Shown here piece after piece: positions 1 to 6,803 of a stretch of 7,640 bases of DNA; position 1 is the first letter of the stretch; each line of letters starts with the position of its first letter. The stretch covers positions 1 to 7,640 of the forward strand of contig JBHHZM010000141.1 in assembly GCA_046758065.1 (NCBI GenBank), given 5' to 3'. The notes below the pieces were generated by a model. It made no database searches. It was not told the origin of the DNA and worked only from the letters and a program-made list of their open reading frames with translations. Origin of the DNA: JBHHZM01 sp046758065 (GTDB lineage Bacteria > Pseudomonadota > Alphaproteobacteria > JAAXGF01). The position numbers and the translations under genes are program-made.

Positions 1-250
1 GGACCGTGAGGTCCGGCCAAGGTATACAGGGAGGCTTCACGTCTGGGAGACGTAGGATCCGAAGACCCTTGATTCCGGGTATTGCGCCCGGAATCCGAAC
101 CGCCGAACAGGGGGCTATTCGGCGGCGGATGGCGCCCGCGCAATAATGCGCCGCAGCACCGTCCGTCTGACTCTTTAGATAGAGACTTCGTGCGCGAGTT
201 TCCAGTACGGCAGGTGCGAACCTGGTATGCTTCCCGTGCATAGCTTGCGC
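1..250 (+). ncRNA. candidate structured RNA (hairpin chain), unidentified
   Basis: No protein gene is visible here, but perfect hairpins follow one another closely. They are: 1-5/10-14 closed by a GTGA loop; a compound stem 28-31/66-69 plus 35-38/61-64 capped by 39-44/48-53; a 9-bp perfect stem 71-79/87-95; an 8-bp perfect stem 100-107/118-125; a 5-bp stem 138-142/147-151; and a nested rod of 192-198/244-250, 205-210/234-239 and 211-215/220-224 closed by a GCGA loop. Two loops are GNRA tetraloops only when read on the plus strand, which favours that strand. I could not match it to tRNA, tmRNA, RNase P, SRP, 6S or a riboswitch. It may start before the window. It could instead be a cluster of palindromic repeats or the 3' region of the rpoD transcript. 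The pairing is seen directly; RNA function is inference. Confidence 0.35.
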
Positions 251-339
251 CCGCCACTCGCGCCATCGTCGTCGCGGTTGGTTCGAAACGGGCAGGAGGC
301 GCGCTCCGGCAGGGCGCCGCAACGACTTTCGGCTGCGTT
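251..339. other. rpoD downstream spacer
   Basis: This GC-rich spacer lies between the hairpin chain and the rpoD stop. It has no start codon with a supportable frame. A 5-bp stem pairs 298-302 with 314-318, but neither strand shows a T-run after it, so I do not call an rpoD terminator there. Confidence 0.4.

Positions 340-341
<2 letters not shown>
318..341 (+). terminator. weak intrinsic-terminator-like hairpin, plus strand
   Basis: CGCA at 318-321 can pair with TGCG at 334-337, with CGA/TCG (323-325/329-331) inside, followed by TTTT at 338-341. This could end plus-strand transcription, for instance of the hairpin-chain RNA, against the end of rpoD. The stem is short and interrupted and the T-run is only four bases, so this is a weak call. 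Confidence 0.15.
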
Positions 342-2415
<2,074 letters not shown>

Positions 2416-2473
2416 CCGTCCAAGACCCCGTTGCTTCTTGATACCTTTTCTCCTCGACCCGGAACCGCCACGG

Positions 2474-2488
2474 GCCCGTCCGGCGGGC
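2474..2488 (-). other. small hairpin in dnaG-rpoD intercistronic gap
   Basis: Directly after the dnaG stop, GCCCG (2474-2478) pairs with CGGGC (2484-2488) around a five-base loop. There is no T-run, so it is not an intrinsic terminator. In E. coli the dnaG-rpoD junction is an RNA-processing site; a similar role here is only a guess. Confidence 0.2.
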
Positions 2489-4351
2489 CTAAGGCGCGTC
2501 GCCGCCCGACGTCAGTTCGAAATCGTCGTTTTCCTCGCGCTCGCCGAGAGCGATCTGACGCCTGATAGCTTCGAAACGGGCAAAGTTTTCTTCCGTCGTG
2601 TTCTCGGCAAGGGCTTGCTCGGCTGCCTTCAATTCGATCCTGCGCGTCACCAGCCGACTATGGCGCGACGAGGCGTACCGCCATCTCTTTTCCAACTCAG
2701 ACAGCGGCGCCTCCGATTTCCCCAATCTGTCCCCGAGACCGCGCTCGGACCAGTCGAGCGGCCCAGACAGCCGGTCGACGACTCCCGAAAACCCTCGGGT
2801 TGAGAGGTGGTTTTTTAGCGCCGCGGAGTCAAGGCCCGGTTCGAGAACGGCGATTTCTAGGATGGCCCCCCGCAGCCTGTCAAGCTCGGCGTCGGCGAAC
2901 TCGATCTTGGCGAACTCCTCGGTCACGGTGTCGAGCAGCGCCGGATGGTTGACGATCATGGCGATCAACAGCCGTTCGCGCCGTTCGCCGAGACCCGCAG
3001 GGTCGCTCCCGAGGCCGTCGGGCAGCGGCGGCTCGGGCGGTGACCGACCGGCGCCGGGGGGACGGCGGGCGCGCCCCTGCCGGACATCGCTGAAAGCCCG
3101 CCACAGGCGAGCCTTGACTTCGCGCTCGTACTCGCGCCGCACCCCGGGATCGGCGATGCGCCGCACCGCCTCGCTCAACCGCTTCTCGATCGCGGCGCGG
3201 CGTTCGGGCGTGTCGGTGGGCTGGCCCGCGTACTCCATCTCCCAGAGCAGATCGATGAGCGGACGCGCGCGGGTGAGCGCCTCTTCGAGGGCCTGCTTCC
3301 CGCGCCGGGCGATGACGCTGTCGGGATCCTCGCCCGGCGGCAAAAGGGCGAAACGCAGCGACCGCCCCGGCGCGAGCAGCGGCAGCGACCGCTCGACGGC
3401 CCGCAGGGCGGCCCGACGACCCGCATCGTCGCCGTCGAAACAGACGACGGGTTCGGGCGCGAGCCGCCACAGTTCGCGGATCTGGATCTCGGTGAGCGCC
3501 GTGCCGAGGGGCGCGACCGCGTTCTCGAAGCCGGCGCGGTGGAGCGCGATGACGTCCATGTAGCCCTCGGTGACGATCGCCTCGCCCGATTCGCGCGCGG
3601 GCGCGGCGGCGAGCGCGTGGCCGTAGAGCAGGGCGCCCTTGTGGAAAAGCGGCGTCTCGGGTGAATTGAGGTATTTCGGCGTCCCGTCGCCGAGCGCCCG
3701 TCCGCCGAAGCCCACCACCCGGCCGCCGCGATCGGCGATGGGGAAAATGATGCGCCCGCGAAAGCGGTCATACGGCGCGCCGCCGCCCTCGGGCGCGATC
3801 AGCAGGCCGGCGTCGACCAGCGCGCCTTCGGGAACGCCCTCTGCGACCAGTGCGCGTTTGAGCGCGTGGCGCGAATCGGGCGCCCAGCCGAGCCGGAACT
3901 TGGCGATGGCATCGGCCTCGAGGTCGCGCCCGGCGAGATAGTCGCGCGCCGCTTTGCCGCCGCCGCCCGCGAGTCCGGCCTCGAACCAGACGCAGGCCGC
4001 CTCGATCACCTCGTAGAGCGAGGCGCGCTGCTTGGCCCGCTCGCGGTCCTCGGGCCTGCGCTCGGGCAGCGCGAGCCCGGCGGTGCGCGCCAGATGTTCG
4101 ATCGCCTCGGGGAAGCTCAGGTTGTCGGCACGCATGACGAAGCCGATCACGTCGCCGTGCGCCCCGCAGCCGAAGCAGTGGAAAAAGCCCTTGTCCTCGT
4201 TGACCGTGAACGACGGCGTCTTTTCCTTGTGGAAGGGGCAGAGCGCGACGTGCTCGCGGCCCCGGCGCACCAGATTCACCCGCTTGCCGATCACCTCGGA
4301 CAGCGACGTTCGGGCCCGTATCTCGTCGAGAAACTGGGGCGGGAAGGCCAT
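2489..4351 (-). CDS. dnaG: DNA primase DnaG
   Basis: This 620-residue protein, of usual family length, makes the RNA primers for lagging-strand and origin replication and binds the DnaB helicase. The N-terminal CHC2 zinc-binding domain has its four ligands at C38, H41, C59 and C62. The catalytic core includes the basic RFRGRIIFPI segment (196-205) and FGGR (215-218). The TOPRIM domain has the acidic metal ligands E262 (TEGYMD) and D306/D308 (FDGDD). A Pro/Gly-rich linker at about 426-455 leads to the helical C-terminal helicase-binding domain (about 457-602). The ATG gives MAFPPQFLDEIRARTSLSEVIG, the normal primase start. No clear Shine-Dalgarno is visible. The stop is TAG. It lies 14 bases after the GatB/YqeY-domain gene, so the two are very likely co-transcribed and perhaps translationally coupled. 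All key residues are present. Confidence 0.98.
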   Translation of the reverse strand: MAFPPQFLDEIRARTSLSEVIGKRVNLVRRGREHVALCPFHKEKTPSFTVNEDKGFFHCFGCGAHGDVIGFVMRADNLSFPEAIEHLARTAGLALPERRPEDRERAKQRASLYEVIEAACVWFEAGLAGGGGKAARDYLAGRDLEADAIAKFRLGWAPDSRHALKRALVAEGVPEGALVDAGLLIAPEGGGAPYDRFRGRIIFPIADRGGRVVGFGGRALGDGTPKYLNSPETPLFHKGALLYGHALAAAPARESGEAIVTEGYMDVIALHRAGFENAVAPLGTALTEIQIRELWRLAPEPVVCFDGDDAGRRAALRAVERSLPLLAPGRSLRFALLPPGEDPDSVIARRGKQALEEALTRARPLIDLLWEMEYAGQPTDTPERRAAIEKRLSEAVRRIADPGVRREYEREVKARLWRAFSDVRQGRARRPPGAGRSPPEPPLPDGLGSDPAGLGERRERLLIAMIVNHPALLDTVTEEFAKIEFADAELDRLRGAILEIAVLEPGLDSAALKNHLSTRGFSGVVDRLSGPLDWSERGLGDRLGKSEAPLSELEKRWRYASSRHSRLVTRRIELKAAEQALAENTTEENFARFEAIRRQIALGEREENDDFELTSGGDAP

Positions 4352-4365
4352 CGCCGCGCCGGCCG

Positions 4366-4821
4366 TCAGGCGAGCGCCTTCTTGACCCGCGCGCTCGCCT
4401 TGCCGAAGTCCATGCGGCCCGGATAGCGCTGTTTCAGCGCGCCCATGACGCGACCCATGTCCTTGAGGCCGGTGGCCCCGAGCTCGGCGATCACCTCGGC
4501 GACCGCCGCTTCGGCTTCGTCATCGTCGAGCCGGGGCGGCAGGAACTCTTCGATAATCCCGATCTCTTCGGCTTCCTGCGCGGCGAGATCGACACGCCCG
4601 CCTTCCTCGTAGAGCTTGATGCTCTCATGCCGCTGGCGGATCATCTTGGTGAACAATTGCAGGATCTCGTCGTCGTTGACGCCGTCGGCCTCGCCGGCCG
4701 CGCGGGCAGCGAGATCGCGGTCCTTCAGCGCGGCGAGAATGAGCCGAAGGGTCGAGACCTTGCGGCTCTCCTTCGCCTTCATCGCCGCCTTGAGTTCGTC
4801 GGTCAGACGCTCTCTCAACAT
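4366..4821 (-). CDS. GatB/YqeY domain-containing protein
   Basis: This 151-residue, mostly helical protein starts MLRERLTDELKAAMKAKES and has the family segments TLRLILAALKDRD (about 24-36), FTKMIRQRHESI (57-68), EEFLPP (91-96), DMGRVMGALK (121-130) and a C-terminal KASARVKKALA. The family shares a domain with the tail of GatB of the tRNA-dependent amidotransferase and is thought to be tRNA-associated, but its exact role is not established. A stand-alone copy just upstream of dnaG is common in alphaproteobacteria. The same frame stays open much further upstream, antisense to carA, but family homology begins at this ATG and a promoter lies just before it, so I place the start here. No strong ribosome-binding site is seen. 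It is first in the operon with dnaG and rpoD. Confidence 0.93.
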   Translation of the reverse strand: MLRERLTDELKAAMKAKESRKVSTLRLILAALKDRDLAARAAGEADGVNDDEILQLFTKMIRQRHESIKLYEEGGRVDLAAQEAEEIGIIEEFLPPRLDDDEAEAAVAEVIAELGATGLKDMGRVMGALKQRYPGRMDFGKASARVKKALA

Positions 4822-4856
4822 CTCGTGCGTGGGGTATGGGGTTTGACGAAAGCGCA

Positions 4857-4885
4857 AGCATAGACCGAAAGCACCTCGCTGGCAA
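4857..4885 (-). promoter_or_regulatory. predicted sigma70 promoter of the yqeY-like/dnaG/rpoD operon
   Basis: Read on the minus strand, TTGCCA (4885-4880) is a five-of-six -35 box. A 17-base spacer follows, then TATGCT (4862-4857), a four-of-six -10 box. Transcription would begin near 4850, giving a leader of about 29 bases to the ATG at 4821. The palindrome AAAAGCTTTT lies just upstream of the -35, where an UP element would sit. The boxes are seen directly; activity is inferred. Confidence 0.55.
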
Positions 4886-4889
4886 ACGC

Positions 4890-4932
4890 AAAAGCTTTTA
4901 CAACTCATTGATAAATAACAATATTTTCTTTC
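4890..4932. promoter_or_regulatory. AT-rich block between divergent promoters (UP-element-like)
   Basis: This roughly 40-base AT-rich island in otherwise GC-rich DNA separates the two -35 boxes. It begins with the perfect 10-base palindrome AAAAGCTTTT (4890-4899), close upstream of the minus-strand -35, and ends with an A/T tract (4909-4932) at about -42 to -65 of the plus-strand promoter. It could supply UP elements to both promoters or bind a regulator. No known operator is recognised. Confidence 0.35.
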
Positions 4933-4941
4933 CTGCCGGGG

Positions 4942-4970
4942 TTGACGCCGGAACGGGTTTTGCTTATCTT
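4942..4970 (+). promoter_or_regulatory. predicted sigma70 promoter of carA
   Basis: TTGACG at 4942-4947 matches the -35 consensus at five of six positions. After 17 bases comes TATCTT at 4965-4970 (four of six); TTATCT with a 16-base spacer and a TG two bases upstream is an alternative. Transcription would begin near 4977, leaving a leader of about 67 bases. This is the only good plus-strand promoter I see before carA. Confidence 0.55.
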
Positions 4971-4984
4971 CCGCGCCAACCGCA

Positions 4985-5043
4985 CGGACCGCGCCGGTCC
5001 GCGCGCCCGACGCGCGGAGGAACCCCGACCTCTGAGGGGCCCA
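4985..5043 (+). promoter_or_regulatory. carA: carA leader with hairpins and ribosome-binding site
   Basis: The leader carries hairpins 4985-4990/4996-5001 (6 bp) and 5002-5006/5012-5016 (5 bp). A GAGGGG ribosome-binding sequence at 5034-5039 decides the TTG start at 5044. CCCC at 5023-5026 can pair with GGGG at 5036-5039 and would mask that site. A competing stem, GAGG 5017-5020 with CCTC 5029-5032, would exclude it. No leader-peptide start codon is visible. Whether this regulates translation is inference from pairing alone. Confidence 0.3.
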
Positions 5044-6219
5044 TTGACATCGACGACCGACGCCCGGCCCGAACCTTCGGCCACGGCGGCGCTCGTTCTT
5101 GCCGACGGCACGGCGTTCCTCGGTCGCGGGGTCGGCGTTCGCGGCCGGCGCGTCGGCGAGGTCTGCTTCAACACCGCGATCACCGGCTATCAGGAGATCC
5201 TCACCGACCCGTCCTACGCCGGACAGATCATCGCCTTTACTTTCCCCCACATCGGCAACGTCGGGACCAATGCGGAGGACGTCGAGGCGACGACGCCGGC
5301 GGCGCGTGGGCTGGTGCTGCGCGCCGACATCACCGAGCCTTCGAATTTCCGCGCGACCCGCCCCCTCGACGACTGGCTCAAGGCCCATGATCTGGTCGGC
5401 ATCGCCGGGGTCGACACCCGTCGCCTCACCCGTCACCTGCGCGATCACGGCGCGCAGGCGGCGGCGCTGGTCAACGGCGCGCCCGGTGATCTCGACGTCG
5501 CCGCGCTGCGCGCCGAGGCGGCGGCCTGGCCCGGCCTCGTCGGCATGGACCTCGCCAAGGAGGTGACCTGCCGCCAGAGTTATGCCTGGGACGAGACCGG
5601 CTGGGCGCTCGGAACGGGCTTCGGCGTGCAGAAGGATCCGCGCTTCCACGTCGTCGCCGTCGACTACGGCGCCAAACGCAATATCCTGCGCTGTCTGGCG
5701 GGCGCCGGCTGCCGCGTCACCGTGCTGCCGGCGACGGCGACCGCGGCCGAGGTGCTGGCGTGCGCGCCCGACGGGGTGTTCCTGTCGAACGGACCCGGCG
5801 ATCCGGCGGCGACCGGCGCCTACGCGGTGCCGATGATCGGCGGAATACTCGACGCCGGAACGCCGCTCTTCGGCATCTGTCTCGGACACCAGATGCTGGC
5901 GCTGGCGCTGGGCGGGCGCACGGAAAAGATGACGTTCGGCCATCGCGGCGCCAACCACCCGGTCAAGGACCTTGCGACCGGCAGGGTCGAGATCACCAGC
6001 CAGAACCACGGCTTCGTCGTTACCGCCGACAGCCTGCCGGCGGGCGTCATCGCCAGCCATGTCTCGCTGTTCGACGGAACCCTCGAAGGGCTTACGGTCG
6101 AGGGCCGGCCGGTTTTTTCGGCGCAATACCACCCCGAGGCCTCCCCCGGCCCCGAGGACAGCCACTACCTGTTCGAAAGGTTCGTGGGGATGATGGAACG
6201 ACATGCCCCGGCACACTGA
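5044..6219 (+). CDS. carA: carbamoyl-phosphate synthase small (glutamine amidotransferase) subunit CarA
   Basis: CarA (391 residues with this start) hydrolyses glutamine and channels ammonia to CarB for carbamoyl phosphate, the precursor of arginine and pyrimidines. The N-terminal CPSase_sm_chain domain spans about 15-145, with GEVCFNTAITGYQEILTDPSY (38-58; quoted in part: FNTAITGYQEILTDP) and FTFPHIGNVG (65-74). The class I glutamine amidotransferase domain spans about 201-385. It has LSNGPGDP (247-254), the nucleophile elbow GICLGHQM with C279, and QYHPEAS with H363 and E365, completing the triad. The start is a TTG at 5044, chosen because GAGGGG lies just upstream and the N-terminus then has normal length. 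The TTG that opens the same frame at 4942 is part of the -35 box. The TGA stop overlaps the remnant carB start at 6203. Confidence 0.95.
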   Translation: MTSTTDARPEPSATAALVLADGTAFLGRGVGVRGRRVGEVCFNTAITGYQEILTDPSYAGQIIAFTFPHIGNVGTNAEDVEATTPAARGLVLRADITEPSNFRATRPLDDWLKAHDLVGIAGVDTRRLTRHLRDHGAQAAALVNGAPGDLDVAALRAEAAAWPGLVGMDLAKEVTCRQSYAWDETGWALGTGFGVQKDPRFHVVAVDYGAKRNILRCLAGAGCRVTVLPATATAAEVLACAPDGVFLSNGPGDPAATGAYAVPMIGGILDAGTPLFGICLGHQMLALALGGRTEKMTFGHRGANHPVKDLATGRVEITSQNHGFVVTADSLPAGVIASHVSLFDGTLEGLTVEGRPVFSAQYHPEASPGPEDSHYLFERFVGMMERHAPAH

Positions 6220-6260
6220 CATCGCCTCGATCCCGGTCATCGGCGTTGGATGCTATCGGC
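6203..6260 (+). pseudogene. carB: decayed duplicate of the carB 5' end
   Basis: An ATG at 6203, overlapping the last 17 bases of carA, reads MPRHTDIASIPVIGVG. The intact carB at 6804 reads MPRRDDISSILIIGAG. Ten of 16 residues agree, and 35 of 48 bases match when aligned by eye. The shared ATCGGC at 6255-6260 may extend the match with a short deletion. The remnant keeps the T-D-I of typical CarB (MPKRTDI in E. coli) that the intact copy has changed to D-D-I, so it may be the older start. It lost the Gly-Ala-Gly-Pro nucleotide-binding loop and is cut off exactly where the first palindromic repeat begins. An overlap of carA stop and carB start would be a normal coupled operon. I read it as the original carB start, orphaned by the insertion. 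Confidence 0.7.
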
Positions 6261-6297
6261 TCCCTCCCCTCTTGTGGGGGAGGGGCGGGGTGGGGGG
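6261..6297 (+). repeat. GC-rich palindrome, left flank, with G-quadruplex motif
   Basis: CCCTCCCC (6262-6269) and GGGGAGGG (6277-6284) form an 8-bp perfect stem around a seven-base loop. Four G-runs of 5, 4, 4 and 6 bases (6276-6280, 6282-6285, 6287-6290, 6292-6297) are separated by single bases, an extreme G-quadruplex motif. Palindromes of this look are, from memory, dispersed between genes in many alphaproteobacteria. A related copy lies inverted at 6691-6726. The G-tract ends 12 bases before the DUF559 start and may affect its translation. Confidence 0.75.
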
Positions 6298-6309
6298 TAT
6301 ACTTGCGCC

Positions 6310-6657
6310 ATGCCATCGGAAATTGCGCGTCATATGCGAAAGAACCCGACCCACGCAGAGCGTCGTCTTTGGGAACGCTTGCGCAGTCGCCAACTCGCAG
6401 GCTGCCAGTTTCGTCGCCAAGCTCCGATCGGCCGGTATGTCGTTGATTTCGTCTGCTTTGCCCGAAGGCTTGTCGTCGAAGTCGATGGCGGACAGCACGC
6501 CGTGGACGCGACGGCCGATGCGAAACGGCCGAAGTGGCTGGACGGCGAAGGTTTCGAGGTTCTGCGCTTTTGGAATAACGACGTGCTCGGCAACACCGAT
6601 GGCGTGGTGGAGGCCATTCACAACGCGCTCTGCGAACAGCAAGGCCGGAGCGAGTAG
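6310..6657 (+). CDS. DUF559 domain protein, Vsr-like PD-(D/E)XK endonuclease family
   Basis: This 115-residue protein belongs to the DUF559 family, related to very-short-patch-repair (Vsr) endonucleases. The whole family core is present: NPTHAERRLWERLR with conserved E17 (12-25), CQFRRQAPIGRYVVDF (32-47), the nuclease-like acidic residues D46 and E57-x-D59 with GGQH (60-63), and VLRFWNNDVL (84-93). The biochemical role is not established; nicking or repair activity is inferred from the fold. The ATG at 6310 starts the family homology; the next in-frame ATG (6334) would also keep the core. The frame extends upstream through the palindrome, but that part encodes only repeat (PSPLVGEGRGGG). By eye, codon use is less GC-extreme at third positions than carA and carB (many CGT, TTT, GAT), hinting at transfer. 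It lies between carA and carB, on the same strand. Confidence 0.88.
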   Translation: MPSEIARHMRKNPTHAERRLWERLRSRQLAGCQFRRQAPIGRYVVDFVCFARRLVVEVDGGQHAVDATADAKRPKWLDGEGFEVLRFWNNDVLGNTDGVVEAIHNALCEQQGRSE

Positions 6658-6690
6658 ACGGTTCGGCAAAACGCCGGGTTGCGGGTTCGT

Positions 6691-6726
6691 CACCCCCTCC
6701 CAACCCTCCCCCATCGAGGGGGAGGG
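6691..6726 (-). repeat. GC-rich palindrome, right flank, inverted copy
   Basis: CCCTCCCCC (6704-6712) and GGGGGAGGG (6718-6726) form a 9-bp perfect stem around a five-base loop, preceded by the C-rich tract CACCCCCTCCCAA (6691-6703). Its reverse complement has the same plan as the left flank: palindrome followed by a G-rich tail. The two therefore bracket the DUF559 gene as inverted repeats of one family. As RNA, the hairpin could stall or protect the transcript ahead of carB. Confidence 0.75.
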
Positions 6727-6740
6727 CGTGGTAATTCGGC

Positions 6741-6786
6741 CTCCGTGCCATTTCTCTACGTCTCTGTGCCTTGGCGGTTCAATTAA
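6741..6786 (+). repeat. degenerate ~10-base periodic repeat (CTCYGTGCC type)
   Basis: Successive units CTCCGTGCCA, TTTCTCTACG, TCTCTGTGCC and TTGGCGGTTC are followed by AATTAA. The minus strand reads GAACCGCCAAGGCACAGAGA and so on. From memory, this resembles a family of dispersed bacterial intergenic repeats with a 'gaaccacagaggcacagag' pattern, often near other small PD-(D/E)XK-like genes. The periodicity is seen directly; family membership is recalled and unchecked. Confidence 0.5.
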
Positions 6787-6803
6787 ATCGCCGGGAAACG
6801 TCG

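Larger units (their letters stand above)
6261..6803 (+). mobile_element. putative DUF559-repeat cassette inserted in carAB
   Basis: The segment between the decayed carB start and the intact carB start comprises palindrome, DUF559 gene, inverted palindrome and a periodic repeat. It separates two subunit genes that are normally adjacent, and its left edge coincides with the break in carB homology. No transposase, integrase or short target duplication is visible, so mobility is inferred from disruption, inverted flanking repeats and the nuclease gene. The right boundary is uncertain: it could be 6726, 6786 or 6803. The cassette may be a non-autonomous element or a composite of independent repeat insertions. 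Confidence 0.45.
6658..6803 (+). other. DUF559-carB spacer
   Basis: This 146-base spacer contains the right palindrome and the periodic repeat described separately. GGGAAA (6793-6798) five bases before the carB ATG is a weak ribosome-binding site. I see no convincing promoter, so carB probably depends on read-through from the carA promoter. Confidence 0.5.

Noticed and set aside
26..95. Thiamine pyrophosphate riboswitch, from CTGGGAGA followed by ACCCTTGA
   Set aside because: The conserved CTGAGA and the ACCTGAT/GCGTAGGGA segments are absent, and the bases instead form simple nested hairpins.
200..300. tRNA gene, from GGTTCGAAAC near 279-288 and the CAGGT...ACCTG arm
   Set aside because: No cloverleaf can be drawn: T-stem partners do not pair, and no acceptor or anticodon stem fits on either strand.
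298..318. Rho-independent terminator of rpoD
   Set aside because: The stem exists, but no T-run follows it on the minus strand.
4942..5043. Upstream TTG (4942) as the start of carA
   Set aside because: That TTG is the first three bases of the -35 box TTGACG, and the extra 34 residues are untypical of CarA. The TTG at 5044 has a ribosome-binding site and gives the usual length.
4822..6240. Long minus-strand open frame continuing upstream of the GatB/YqeY-domain gene, antisense to carA
   Set aside because: It is the shadow of a GC-rich coding gene. Family homology starts at 4821, a promoter sits at 4857-4885, and the upstream residues look like low-complexity antisense translation.
6250..6309. 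Longer DUF559 start at 6250
   Set aside because: The extra 20 codons only translate the palindromic repeat (PSPLVGEGRGGG). Family homology begins near the ATG at 6310.
6261..6803. Classical insertion sequence or CRISPR array
   Set aside because: There is no transposase, no short direct target duplication at the palindrome edges, and no regularly spaced identical repeats with unique spacers.
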